Assembly (NCBI GenBank): GCA_024509875.1
Contig: JAMPIV010004271.1
Coordinates: 35,176 to 99,175, forward strand
From: Oreohelix idahoensis
Lineage: Eukaryota; Mollusca; Gastropoda; Stylommatophora; Oreohelicidae
Reading direction: 5' to 3'
DNA: 64,000 nt
Positions 46,250 to 57,099 of this stretch are shown here, in pieces (positions within the stretch are counted from its first letter, which is position 1; each line of letters opens with the position of its first letter). The translations under genes and the position numbers were made by a program. The notes below the pieces were generated by a model. That model was not told the DNA's origin. It worked only from the letters and a program-made list of their open reading frames with translations, and made no database searches.

Positions 46250-46278
46250 GGGGGGGGGGGGGGGGGGGGGGGGGGGGG
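46250..46278 (+). repeat. Poly(G) run, 29 bases
   Basis: A homopolymer of G, flanked by 'ctgacagct' and 'agcgttgg'. It makes chance poly-Gly frames. It could form G-quadruplexes, and its length may be an assembly estimate. Confidence 0.95.
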
Positions 46279-46395
46279 AGCGTTGGTATGTGTGTCTGGC
46301 CGGGTTACCCGTTTACAGTGGTTGGATTTCCATCTCCGCCCCCAATATCTATGCAAAAGAATTTCTTCGCTAACGAAAAAGGAAAGTCTTGTAGT

Positions 46396-46649
46396 ACTTA
46401 CTTAGTCGTTCCTCTTCTACCGTGAGGTGTAGAGGTTTGGAAGAGAGAGCGCCAGACTATTCTTTCAGCTGTCTTCTTCCTGGCCTGGTTCCATTCTAGT
46501 CCTCGGTCCTTCAAAGATTGTCTAATGTTGTCCTCCCAGCGGACTCTGGGTCGTCCTGGAGGTCTGGATCCCTGGCTCTTTGTTTCCCATGCTTGTCGTG
46601 GTAGCCGATCTTCTCCCATTCTGCAGACATGGCCAAACCATTATAGTTG
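46396..46649 (-). mobile_element. 5'-truncated L1a LINE copy, 15 bp target duplication
   Basis: GGAAAGTCTTGTAGT occurs at 46381-46395 and 46650-46664. The minus-strand frame 46619-46398 is intact for the family C-terminus (GEDRLPRQAWETKSQGSRPP to TPHGRRGTTK), with the stop formed inside the TAAG-type tail. Useful as the reference for the mutated Trp codons in the other copies. Confidence 0.93.
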
Positions 46650-46664
46650 GGAAAGTCTTGTAGT

Positions 46665-48053
46665 GCTTTTCGAAACTTTGTTTATAGACGACTGTTCGAT
46701 CTTTGTTTTATGGCCAGACGAATAGCGCAGTTCCTTTCATATATATTTGGACGTGCGCCCTAATATGACCGACTGACCTTAAACGAGGCAAAACTCCTAA
46801 TGTAAAAAAAAAAGAAGAAAACACGTGGTAAAAATGTGTAATATCTAAGTAACATTTCCCATATTGCTAATTGTCTAAGAGACACGATCTGAAACGAACT
46901 ATCCCGTTACCTTTTAAGGAAAGTATGTAAATAAAGACGCGCATTGCGCTGGGATATCTACGCTGAGCACCGATTAAAATAACGCGCAGGCTTTTAATTG
47001 TTATTGTTCGTGGTGCAATGACCATAAGTCGTGGTAAGTTTGACTACATATATCCAGTGAAATTGACATGGCATGGACTGGAACAAAGTGGCCACAGAAG
47101 AATTAGTACCCACATCAGGGAATGAAGCAGAAGTAAAACATTATTATTTCTTTCCATTATTATGTTATGTTTTGAAGGGTTATTTGCCCTTATGCAGAGA
47201 TTTGTTAATCTGTTATGAGGTTAATGTAATAAACCCGTGTTACTTCCCCCTTCTGTCACTCCCAAACGGTAGTATCTGCTCTGAGTCTACATTTTTATTT
47301 TAAACTTTAAGATTCCTGCAGTTCAGTAAAAAAAAAAAAATAATAAACGAATTTGCTGGTTTGGTGACAAATAAGAAGTACCACTACATGCAGTTATAGA
47401 CAGTAGAGAGACAACAACTAAGAGAAAAGAAAGTTGACCAGGAAGCACATACAGTATTAAATTCCTGTAGTGTTAAAAAAAAATAGAAGAAATGTTAGAA
47501 GTGGTACAGTTCTGAGACTAAATAACCAGTGGATGTAGAAAATAAACAAAAAACAGCAGGTCAAGTCTTTCATAATGCAGCAACCTTTGCTATTAAGAAT
47601 GGCAAACACGACCTTGACACTTCTCTTAAACTTGATACCTTACCTCTGTACCGCCCCCCTCTTTATTCTTAAGTGTTAAAGATAAACGTTATTGTAGTTT
47701 GTCAGCATGTTATATTAATGAGTGTTAAGCATGACAATGGAAACTGGGTCCTGTGTGTCTAGATTTTATTTCCATGAGTCATCCCATATGTAAACTTCTT
47801 TTTTTAAAAACATTTTTGACTATGACCAGTAAAAGTTCAGTTATTATGGCCGTTTTCTTTCTGCCATTAATTCCTTTGTTGCTGGTTTTTGTTTCTTCTC
47901 TTGATAATGATTTACAGATAAATTGGTCTTTTGAACTCTTGGGTTGTTGTTGATATACAGCTACAGGTTCTTGGTATATTATTTCATGCATCTTATGTAA
48001 TCGTGAAGTGCTTATGTAAGGAATTAATGAGCAAACATCTTTATACATTAATT
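46665..48053 (+). other. Intron, no gene seen
   Basis: AT-rich, with A runs (46804-46813, 47328-47340). Chance frames only. Confidence 0.45.
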
Positions 48054-48684
48054 CATGGGTTCTCAACCTTATTTTCCCTCATGGCCCCACTTCTGAGCCT
48101 CATTTACTTCTGTGGCCTCCCTCACAGTCGCTGTTAGCTGACAAAAAAAGGTTCTTTACCATTTTTATGTGGCCTCCCTCACAGTCGCTGTTAGCTGGAC
48201 AAAAAAGGTTCTTTACCATCTTTCTGTGGCCTCCCTCACAGTCGCTGTTAGCGGGACAAAAAAAGGTTCTTTATCATCTTTCTGTGGCCTCCCTCACAGT
48301 CGCTGTTAGCTGGACAAACAAAGGTTCTTTACCATCTTTCTGTGGCCCCCCTCACAGTTGCTGTTAGCTGGACAAAAAAAAGGTTCTTTACCATCTTTCT
48401 GTGGCCCCCCTGGCAGTCGCTGTTAGCTGGACAAACAAAGGTTCTTTACCATCTTTCTGTGGCCTCCCTCACAGTCGCTGTTAGCTGGACAAAAAAAGGT
48501 CTCTTTACCATCTTTCTGTGGCCTCCCTCACAGTCGCTGTTAGCTGGACAAACAAAGGTTCTTTACCATCTTTCTGTGGCCTCCCTCACAGTCGCTGTTA
48601 GCTGGACAAAAAAAGGTTCTTTACCATCTTTCTGTGGCCCCCTAGAAATATGGGGAGCCATATAGCCCACGTTGAGAACCACTG
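48054..48684. mobile_element. hAT MITE expanded by an internal minisatellite
   Basis: Ends are inverted: CATGGGTTCTCAAC at 48054-48067, and the complement of the right end is CAGTGGTTCTCAAC. Imperfect 8 bp flanks (CATTAATT and GATTCATT). The 'ggttctcaac' type of terminus is a familiar hAT MITE form. Only ~55 bp at each side is ordinary MITE; the rest is the tandem array. Confidence 0.8.
48111..48645. repeat. Minisatellite of 57-59 bp units, nine full copies, alternating variants
   Basis: Units start at 48111, 48168, 48225, 48283, 48341, 48400, 48458, 48517 and 48575, with a partial at 48633. Each begins TGTGGCC and includes 'agtcgctgttagctggacaa'. From the third to the ninth unit two variants alternate strictly (an uninterrupted A run versus ACAAACAAAGG), giving a ~116 bp higher-order period. 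The unit is MITE sequence, so the array grew inside the element. Frames across it are chance. Confidence 0.95.
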
Positions 48685-48689
48685 GATTC

Positions 48690-48910
48690 ATTCACTAATC
48701 TCCATGTTTTCTCTCCATGGAATGTGGAACCACTCCTGCAGCTGGCCTTCTTGCAGGAAGCCTGCATCAAAGCACATTCTTCCTGCTGCTGTGGTTTCTG
48801 TAGCAATATGTTTTACATGATGAGGTTATCAGCCTCAATCACAGCCTCATACTAGTAACATTTTATGACATACATGCGCGAGCGGTAGTCCTGTTCTTTG
48901 TCTCCTCATA
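48690..48910 (-). repeat. SINE-A copy
   Basis: Reverse-strand blocks 'gcaggaagcctgcatcaaag', 'ctgctgctgtggtttctgta' and 'ttacatgatgaggttatcag', followed by the 5' part 'tttgtctcctcatagtccct'. It abuts the hAT MITE. Confidence 0.8.
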
Positions 48911-49049
48911 GTCCCTCCGAAACTACACAGGGCATTTAAATATATAGGGTAGTCAGGTAGACATTTATTGTTTTTATATTTGTGCCTTGGATAACGAACA
49001 TATTAATATCATTTAACAGATACATATGTGTGTGTGTATATATAATATA

Positions 49050-50391
49050 CGAGGGGAAGTTAGTAAGTAGGTCACAAACTGATATGGGATAGCTGAAAAT
49101 TGTAGTTGGTAGTTTCTAAAGGTGTCATTAGGTGGCAGCAACATCCAGCTTGATGATTACTTTAGGTAGCAGACGCTAGGTGTTGCATGCGCAGTTCATA
49201 TAAAAATGCCGACCGTGCTCGTGGAGTGTACGACTGAAGAACAGCATGCTGTTGTGCAGTTTTTTTTGGGGTGGGGGGGGGATGGGGGAAGGACTTCCTG
49301 CAAAGGATATTCATAAGGAAATAATTCCTGTTTACGGTGAGAAGTGTTTGTCGCATAAAGCGGTACATAACTGGGTCAATAAATTTTCTCAAGGATGCTC
49401 AAAAATTGCTGATGAAGACCGACCTGGTCGTCCTCTTCAGATTGCGACAGAAGCATCTTTGCGGCAGGTGGGGGAGATGATTCGAGCTGACAGGCGAATA
49501 ACGATAGACAGTGTAGCAACTGCAATAGGGTGTTCTCATGGTTTAGCCTACAGCATAATGCATGAATTTCCGGAAAGTGTGCTCACGGTGGGTGCCCGGA
49601 CAACTGACTGAGGAACACAAAATGAACCGAATGGGCCTGTCCTTGCAACATCTGTCTCCGTACGCAGATAAAGGAGAAGACATGCTTAACAGGATTGTTA
49701 CTGGGGACGAATCATGGGTGCATCACTACCAACCCGAATCAAAACGTGCTTCAATGCAATGGAAACATCCTTCTTCACCTTCTGCCAAGAAATTCAAGAT
49801 TACGCCATCAGCAGGGAAGGTTATGCTTGCAGTGTTTTGGAATTCTCAAGGAGTGCTGTTAACCCATTTCCAGAAGAAAGGTGAGAATGTGAATGCTGCA
49901 TCGTACTGTGAAGTTCTGTTGATGCTTTGGGATGCAATTCGAAGAAAACGTTCAGGCCTACTGACTAGAGGAGTACTGCTCCATCACGACAATGCCAGAC
50001 CACATACGGCTCGATTAACGCAGGAGAAAATTTAACAACTAGGGTGACAACTTCTTGAACATCCGCCTTACAGCCCCGACTTAGCCCCGAGCGATTTCCA
50101 CCTGTTTGGTCCACTAAAAACTCACCTTGGCGGCAAACGTTTCGCAGATGACGAAGAGGTTGAACAAGAGGTTGAACGTGAGGTGCGAATGTGGCTGAGA
50201 CATCAGACCAAAGACTTCTATGCTGCAGGTTTTGAGGCACTGATAAAGCGATGGGATAAGTAAATCATTGTTGGTGGAGATTTTGTTGAGAAATAAGGGG
50301 AAATGTAAGTGCAATAATAAATGGTTTTCAAGTTCGTATCTCATTTAGTTTTTTTAAATAGCCATTTGGGACCTATTTACTGACGCCCTTG
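49050..50391 (+). mobile_element. mariner-family DNA transposon, dead
   Basis: It starts after TA with CGAGGGGAAGTTAGTAAGTA, and the right end is its approximate inverted repeat (the complement reads AAGGGCGTCAGTAAATAGG). About 1.34 kb, a normal mariner size. It holds one broken transposase. The right end abuts a TA microsatellite, so the right target copy cannot be told. Confidence 0.88.
49206..50263 (+). pseudogene. mariner transposase, two frameshifts and two nonsense codons
   Basis: The ATG at 49206 is in one frame, the HTH part (HKAVHNWVNKFSQGCSKIAD, GRPLQIATEASLRQVGEMIR) in a second, and the catalytic part from 49562 in a third. A T/G-rich tract at 49260-49290 probably caused the first shift. 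The catalytic Asp residues are in TGDESW, in HHDNARPHTA and in YSPDLAPSDFHLF, as expected for D,D34D mariners. TAA at 50033 and TGA at 50045 interrupt the last part. The natural stop is TAA 50261-50263. Confidence 0.9.
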
Positions 50392-50411
50392 TGTGTATAT
50401 ATATATGTATG

Positions 50412-50500
<89 letters not shown>
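50392..50500. repeat. (TA)n microsatellite next to mariner
   Basis: A TA-rich run of about 110 bp with a few GTA interruptions at its left. It probably grew from the TA-rich target of the mariner. Confidence 0.93.
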
Positions 50501-50503
<3 letters not shown>

Positions 50504-51530
50504 GTATTAAAACATGTTAAAAGAGCCTTTTATTACTTTAAGTAACTGATATCAACGAACTAAAATAAACATTTAAACTGTTACAGTAATAATAAATGTA
50601 AATATTCTGGGAAGAAACAGGTGTGACATTAGAAGGTGAAGTCAGGTGCTTTGCCTGAAGCATAGGGGATGGTATGCTTCCACAGATCTCGATTTTTTTT
50701 AATGCACACACTCTGTTCCACTGTTGTTGATTTCTACCCAAGAAGTAATGTCAAGCTATATAATATTCTTTCTCTCTTCTCTCCCCCTCTGTTTTTCTTA
50801 TAGTCATGATGATTTTGAGTGCACATCTGCTTATCGCATGTCCAGTGGAGGTTAATTGGGGTCTTCTCTTTATATTTGTTGTGTTTCTTTGTTCATGTGT
50901 TCTTCTCAAGCATTCCTGGTTAGTTATCTTAGTTGTCATTGGAATTCTTAACATTTATCTGTTATCTCCAATGATTTTGTATTTTTTTTGCTGATTGTCC
51001 AGGACTCACTTCCATATAGTAATATTGGCTTAGTATAACATTTCAGACCCTTGTCGTGTGTTAAGTGACAATGATTTATTGTTCTTAATCTTAGTGATAC
51101 ATTTTTCATCTGGTGTAATCATTGTGCTAGAGTAAATGAAACTGTTTGTAATTTAATGTTGATGCATTCATCTGTTAATCTGCATTAAGGCGGAGTCCTT
51201 TGCTTGAAGAAGGTTATTGTGACTGTTTTCTACCAGTCCTTGCAGAGTTCTATTTTGGTGCTGCTACTACGTCTAATATTTTTTTTAGGTCTTTTAACCA
51301 TTTTAAAAGGGTCATCAATGTTTTGAAGACGCCAAATGCTAATAATTCAGTAAATGAAATTTATATGATTATGTATGGCGATAATGGTTTTTTCTGCCTA
51401 TTATGTATGTACTGCTGTAGTGTTGTTTGTGCATGTACATTTTATTTATTTTTTTTTAAATTTTTTAAATTAAACTTTGTGTTGTCATTATGAGAGAAGT
51501 ATATCAAAAATTATTTCTTTAAAACTTTAG
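50501..51530 (+). other. End of the long Fos/kayak intron
   Basis: 50755-51140 on the minus strand may be an old LINE remnant: a 67-codon frame reads RRPQLTSTGHAISRCALKII, and a YGSESW-like stretch near 51015 is degraded. The rest is AT-rich, ending in the acceptor 'ttctttaaaactttag' before 51531. Confidence 0.4.
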
Positions 51531-51638
51531 CTTCCACCAGAGGAAGAGGAGAGAAGGAGGGTTCGCAGGGAAAGGAACAAAGTTGCAGCAGCAAAATGTC
51601 GTCAGAGGAGAGTAGATCACACAAATGAACTGGTAGAG
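51531..51638 (+). CDS. kay: Fos/kayak homologue, bZIP basic-region exon
   Basis: Acceptor AG at 51529-51530, donor GAG|GTAAGA after 51638; 36 codons in phase 0 at both ends. It codes [17 protein letters not shown], then [25 protein letters not shown]-x-AAAKCR is the Fos/Jun-type DNA-contacting basic region, and the Asn, Ala, Ala, Cys and Arg residues that contact AP-1 DNA are all present. The VDxTNEL ending resembles insect kayak more than vertebrate Fos. The first zipper Leu (in NEL) is encoded here. The protein would dimerise with Jun and bind TGACTCA in the nucleus. No stop, indel or odd codon use is visible. Confidence 0.95.
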
Positions 51639-52204
51639 GTAAGAATCCAAAGCAGCTCTACTTTCACATATCAATTTAGTATATTAAAGTATGCATGAGA
51701 TGTTTACAAAATAATCAAGTGATATGGCAGCTAAAATAGGCAGTAGGCACTTTTTATCTCAAAGCAGAGGGAAAGGTAAATGGATCTCGCATACTGATAC
51801 TATATGTATGAAAAGTAATTGGCAGTCAAAACAAGCCCTACAGTGGACTGCACAGGGAAATAGATGGAGAAGTAGATCCAGAACATCAAGGAGACTGGAC
51901 ATTTGAAGCAGAATTCTAGAATGGAATTACAAAAAATTAAAAGGGAGATAGAGAGGTGAGGACCAGTTTAGATGGAAAGTTGCTATCTTGACATGGACTA
52001 ATGATGATCATCTGTGCTTGCCACCCCAGTGTTCTGTTTGTCATTTCTGTTGATGACACTGTCAGTGCCATGCTGTCAGACTTAATGTGGCAGATAACGT
52101 CTATCAAGAGAAAATATGTAGATTTTACTCAGCATTCTCCTCAAACTAGAGTTGATACAACAGCGACGAAAGTTCTTTTAAATATGTGATGTAGTTCTCC
52201 TGTG

Positions 52205-52440
52205 TAGTTCCCTGGGTCTCCGCGGAGACTAAGAAAGAATGTGGCTACTGCTTCCTTGGACTTATCATGAGAAGCAACTAACGAGATTGTGCACATGGCT
52301 GGTGTCTCATCATGAAAAACATATTGCTACAGAAACCACAGCTGTAAGAGTCTGAATGCTACAGGTTGCCTGCAATTAGACCAGATGCAGTGGTGGCTCC
52401 CATACTCCTTAATTAGCGAAAATGGAAATGATTGATGATG
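52205..52440 (+). repeat. SINE-A copy in the last intron
   Basis: All blocks in order, from 'ctgggtctccgcggagacta' to 'ggtggctcccatactcctta', ending 'atgattgatgatgatag' with the usual ATG tail. Confidence 0.82.
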
Positions 52441-52796
52441 ATAGTATTTGATGTGCCATGCACTATCATTTCACTTATGTCGTTCAGTTAATGGTGCTCA
52501 TTTAACTCAAAGCCAGAATACTTTGGGTGGAAGCGTAGAGGGGGAATTAAAAATTGTATTCCCAGATTTTGAGGTTATTTTCTCTTTGAAATATATTCCC
52601 ATGTAGAGATTTTGTTTCCAATACAATGCTTGTATACAGTGTGTCTAAATATTGTATGGCTAATGATATTTTTATAATTATGTTGTTTGTTCCAAAGTTT
52701 CTGCTTCTTTGTCATTGACTATTTTACTTAGATAAGTCTTGTACTGTGAGAGATGCAAGTTATTTGTTTTGCTAACTTTTCAATTCTTAATTATAG

Positions 52797-53393
52797 GAAA
52801 CAGAAAAGCTTGAGGCACAGCAGAGCCAACTTGAATCTGAGATCCAGAGTTTGCAGCAAGAGAAGGATCAGTTAGAGTTCATTTTGCAAGCTCATCAGCC
52901 ACTTTGTAAAGTGGACCCATCCAGACATCATTCAGGCAAAGTTAAAATTGAACCTGGGTCTCGCTCTTCCGGTTGTGGTGGTTACAGCCGTATATTACAT
53001 GATACCTCATGTCCAATGCCTGAAAATTTGAGCATGTCAGCATCAGCTTCTGCAGCCACCAGCAGTAATGCAACTTGTGTCACATCAGCCTCATCTCATG
53101 GCACCTCAGAATTGTCCGTCATGAGCTCCCGTCCCAATTCTCTGCCTCTTATCAAGAGAGACCATTCGCGTATGCTGTCACTGACGTCTGCCACAGGTAT
53201 CACCATCAATACTCCAACATCAGGGGTATCCATCACCCCCTCCTCCCTGTTCTGTCCTGGCCTGGATAGTATGATTGATGGATCAACAGGTCTTACCCCA
53301 CTCACTGGGATGTCCTGCTCAAGCCAGGTTCAGCGGAACTCAAGTGATAGTGGATCAGAAGCTGTTGGGTCTCCAACTCTGATTTCCCTATGA
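52797..53393 (+). CDS. kay: Fos/kayak homologue, zipper and C-terminal exon with stop
   Basis: The acceptor 'aattatag' ends at 52796. The exon opens ETEKLEAQQSQLESEIQSLQ and continues QEKDQLEFILQAHQPLCK. With the Leu in the previous exon there are five Leu residues exactly seven apart, a full leucine zipper. LEFILxAHxPxCK is the Fos-family end of the zipper. A Ser/Thr-rich region of ~150 residues follows, ending SSDSGSEAVGSPTLISL and TGA at 53391-53393; this end resembles the conserved Fos C-terminus (SPTLxxL). One exon holds the whole C-terminal activation region. Gene identity is firm at family level; orthology to kay/Fra is inferred. Confidence 0.95.
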   Translation, partial: ETEKLEAQQSQLESEIQSLQQEKDQLEFILQAHQPLCKVDPSRHHSGKVKIEPGSRSSGCGGYSRILHDTSCPMPENLSMSASASAATSSNATCVTSASSHGTSELSVMSSRPNSLPLIKRDHSRMLSLTSATGITINTPTSGVSITPSSLFCPGLDSMIDGSTGLTPLTGMSCSSQVQRNSSDSGSEAVGSPTLISL

Positions 53394-53398
53394 CGTCA
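53391..53398 (+). other. Full CRE palindrome overlapping the stop codon
   Basis: TGACGTCA begins with the TGA stop. It is a perfect CREB/ATF site, but may be chance at this position. Confidence 0.35.
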
Positions 53399-54630
53399 GG
53401 TTTATCAAGACAAAAGCATTAGCAAATTAGAAACTGAAAAGAAAAAGTCAAGAGATCCTTCCTAGTAGTTACTATGCAGACGTGTTTTCCCAGACCTCAA
53501 TGGAAACACACTTAAAGACACATTCAAAGATAGCCATAAATTTGTAAAACTACATTTACACCTTTGACATTCTCTTTGTGCAGATCAGCTTTGTGGATTC
53601 CATTCACATATAGGATAATGGTACATCTCACAAGTAAAATTTCCTGCTTTATGATAATTAATCCACATACTCAAATTTAGACCATCTGCATTTTAGACAA
53701 CTTTTGATAAGAATCAAAAGGGGAACATACCATCTAATTTAAAAAAAGAAAGAGGCTGATTTTTATTACAAGTCCATGATGTAAATGCTTTTGTCTTAAG
53801 TTAAAAAAAAAATTGTTAAATAAGTTTCACACTAATATTTCTCAAAGCATTTCACTGCCATGAAAACATAGAATGCATATTAAAGCTTAGAATCTCTTTG
53901 TGCCCTTTATAAGATAAACTGGAATTTATAGTCCCAGAATAATAAGTAAAGCTTTTGCCATTTCAGCTTAGTATAAAGAGTATAATGTGCAAAGCTTTGT
54001 TTTCTTGTGACTTAAAACATAACAATAAAATGTATGCTTTCAAATAATCATTGCTGGCATTTATATGTCGTCCCATCAGTAGATGTAGATATACTCTTGA
54101 CAATAACTACCTTTGATGTGGAATGACCTTGTGCAATATTTTCACTTTTTATGGTACCTGACAAAAGGATACTTCTGTCATCAGTTGCACATTTGTTTTC
54201 TTAACAAAAAAATTGTAAATAGCCTTCATTATTTCTGAGTAGCTATATTATTGCCACTATCTTCGCAGCATACATTTTATCATCGTCTATTTAATAGAAA
54301 TTTATTTCTTACACAAGTCTGTTTTTTGCACGTTCTGTTTATGAAATAGAAATTTCTGCTAATATATTTCAGTTTGTAAATTTTGTCCTAGGAGAGAGTT
54401 GCCGATGTACCTCCTTGCCATTTTAAAATGTTCTTTTTTATGTATGCGGGGAAAAACATAAAATAATAATGAACAAAACTAAAAGTGTACTTTGGTTTGA
54501 AGATTTGGACAAACCAGGAGAATTGATACCCTGGAGAAATTATGGTCTTGCCAGGTTTTAGAAACGTTTACTCTGTTACATCAAAATGCAGTAATGTGGG
54601 ACATAATCCGTCACTTAATGGTACTGTTTT
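53394..54630 (+). other. Probable 3' UTR of the Fos/kayak homologue
   Basis: AT-rich with no repeats of the window's families. It has ATTTA words at 53554, 54059, 54289 and 54300 and an AATAAA at 54024-54029. Fos mRNAs in other animals are short-lived through such AU-rich elements. The true polyadenylation site is unknown; another AATAAA lies at 60118-60123. Confidence 0.5.
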
Positions 54631-54639
54631 CTGAGTGGC

Positions 54640-55070
54640 AGAGTGTTTAGAGCGCTGGCTTCTCAAGGCAAGGGAACCTGGTTCAAAAACAAGATTGTGT
54701 CACTCTTCTGTCTACCTAGATGTAAAAGCGGGCACCTTATTTTGTGTTGAGTTTGGGAAGGCAAAGGCATCGAGGGCGAGAATTAGTCACACCACCTAAT
54801 AAAGCAGAGACATAGTGTAGGAGAAGTCTGTAGCACCAGACTCTTTATCATGCATGTCATAAGAGGCCACTAAAGAGGGTTGGGCATGGGGTCAAGTCAG
54901 CCCATCGTGTAGAAATTTCAAACCAAAAAAATCTCCAGCAAACAACATGGACAGGTGTACAAAAGAACTGGTCTTACCACCTCATAAAGCTGAGACCTAG
55001 TGTAAGTGAAGTCTCTAACACCTCACTCTCCAATAGCAGTAACCTCTATGGGACTATGTTTACTATTTTT
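54640..55070 (+). repeat. SINE-C copies, one nearly full and one partial
   Basis: The head 'gagtggcagagtgtttagag' with a weak B-box (GGTTCAAA at 54683) is followed by the body up to about 54850. The body's middle ('accacctcataaagctgaga', 'gtctctaacacctcact') is then repeated at 54965-55045. Together they look like a dimer or a duplication. Confidence 0.65.
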
Positions 55071-55584
55071 TTTAACACTTCACTTCAAATTGGTGTGTAC
55101 ATTGTTAAATGAAGAGTTAACATGTAAATGGCGCTGTCAGCTATAGTCATTCAGACCTGTTTTTTGTTTTTTTGGGTTAGAGGTCATTCTAGAAGCAGTT
55201 TGAGTTATGGCAATTTTAAATACAATTGTGTAAGCTATGTATTTAATATAGTCTTCAAAATCATATTAGACTACTAGAAAACAGTTGCCGGTTTGGTTTT
55301 TATAGCCAAAACTGGCAGGTGGACACTAGATTTATGATGCTTAGTATGATGCTTTTGCTATAATAATCTAAAACTGTAAGTCACATATTAAAACCAATCA
55401 TTGTCAGAATGTGTAACATTTCCTGTTGTCTTTCATAAAAAATGTGTTTATTCAGCTTAATCAAAACAGGTAGACAACTGTTTACATAACAGAAATTTTA
55501 AAAAAGAATTTTAAAAATGTAACTTCTTTTGCAAGTCAACAGTTTTTGATTACATATGAGTGCTTTTGGCTTTAAATTAACCTG

Positions 55585-55600
55585 ATGTTTGATGGCCATG

Positions 55601-55639
<39 letters not shown>

Positions 55640-56530
55640 GATCAGAAGTGATAGGGCTTGCAGATTTTGAAATTGGCTATACTCTGTAGCAGGGGATAGC
55701 CAGTTAGGTGGCCTTTGGGATTTCCAATCCTGGAGGACATTTTGGAAAGTGCCATCAGTATATTGTTTGCAACAACAAAAAATATGTGTATATGATTAAT
55801 TGTTAAAATTTAAAAAAAAAAAATTTCTATTAACAGTCAATGTTACTGGTATCTCACCTTCATAGCTTTTTGTAGCATCTCTGTGAAAAAAAAAACAAGA
55901 ATATTTAAAATTCTCTTTTTGAACATTATTCAGCATTTTAATATAGTTATATTGGTAGATAATGAGAATTGTGCAGCAGGTTTGCGCGAGCCATGCTATG
56001 GCTACCCTGGCTCTATAGAAACTGGTATGTGCAGTGAACAGATGGGCACAGTTTATGGTAATTTTTAGTTTTTCGGTTAAAGAAAAAAAAAGCACACATT
56101 TTATATTCAAACTGCTGTGCTCGTGTGAGTTCTAATTAACTTCACCAGATGTTTGATGGCCATGTCTTTTTCCTGTTTCTTTTTTTTTTCGTCAAACTGA
56201 TCAAAAGGGTAGTACTTTTATTTTTAAATTGGGTACACTCCATATTTTACAGTTGAAAGAACAGGTCCACTGTATCCTTAAGCCATGTCGTACAGGGCGA
56301 CCAATTTGAGTTTGTGCATGAGCCTGGCTGGCAACCTCATCACGTAAAACAAATTGTCACAGAAACCACAGCTGTAAGTGCATGTGACTGGTTAATGCAG
56401 GTTTCCTGCAAGGGGACTAGCTGCAGTAGTGGGCTCTGTGTTATCTAAGTACAAAGGAAAATGGATAAAGATGTTGGGCCCAATTTATGGTAGTTTTTAA
56501 TCTTTCAGTTTAAAAAAAAAAAGCGCCTTA
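55585..56530. repeat. Tandem duplication of about 0.5 kb, second copy carrying a SINE
   Basis: The words 'gatgtttgatggccatgtct' (55586 and 56150), 'aaactgatca' and later 'tttatggtaatttttag' / 'tttatggtagtttttaatc' (56050 and 56484) recur in the same order. The offset falls from ~560 to ~434 bp across the pair, so the two copies have gained and lost sequence. The first contains a ~32 base T run (55603-55634). The second holds a SINE-A at 56265-56475. Confidence 0.7.
56265..56475 (+). repeat. SINE-A copy
   Basis: Blocks 'aagccatgtcgtacagggcg', 'ggcaacctcatcacgtaaaa', 'cacagaaaccacagctgtaa' and 'caggtttcctgcaaggggac' in order; the tail is degraded. Confidence 0.82.
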
Positions 56531-57095
56531 TTTTATTTTAAAATTCAGCTCAATATTTGAATATTTTCATGCATATTTCACATGGAAGCTTCCAGATATC
56601 TGTTGCTATGCAGTTTAATCTAAATGTTGTGGGTATGCTTGTTGCAACTTTTTTTTTTAAGTGTATGATAAATTGTTTTGCAAGGTATATTGGTTGTAAA
56701 ATGCAGATGAGGTTTGATAGTGTACATTTGTTTTAGTGTACACAGTTAAGTCAGGTCTTTTTTTTTTTTTTTTTTCTGGTCATCTATATGCTTCTTTGTC
56801 TTCCTTGCCTGTAAGATGTAGTCAGTTTATTGCCGTTGCCAGTGTCTGAAATAGGCAGCCCTCATTAGCCTTTATTTCAGTATTATCCTTCCAGACGTCA
56901 TCATTTGTCCAGGTTTCTTAACTGCTGTTGCTCCACTGATTATGCCTCTGAATATCACACGTGTGAAGAAGGATTGTATGTTAAGTGTTTAGCAGACCTG
57001 GTGGGAGGGTGTCTTGTTATATTTCACCCCATCACTTTGCTTTGTAAGAGTTTCCGTCTTTATTAACTAATGCAGCTCTCTTTGATTTGATATCT
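56531..57095. other. Downstream sequence, no gene
   Basis: AT-rich with T runs (56649, 56758-56775). Nothing supported. Confidence 0.4.
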
Positions 57096-57099
57096 TTAA

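Noticed and set aside
46150..46425. Overlapping frames with poly-Gly or poly-Pro
   Set aside because: Caused by the G29 run; no coding signal on either side.
48167..48665. Repetitive open frames (SLLAGQK-type peptide repeats)
   Set aside because: The frames are a by-product of the 57-59 bp minisatellite; they change frame between units and are inside a MITE.
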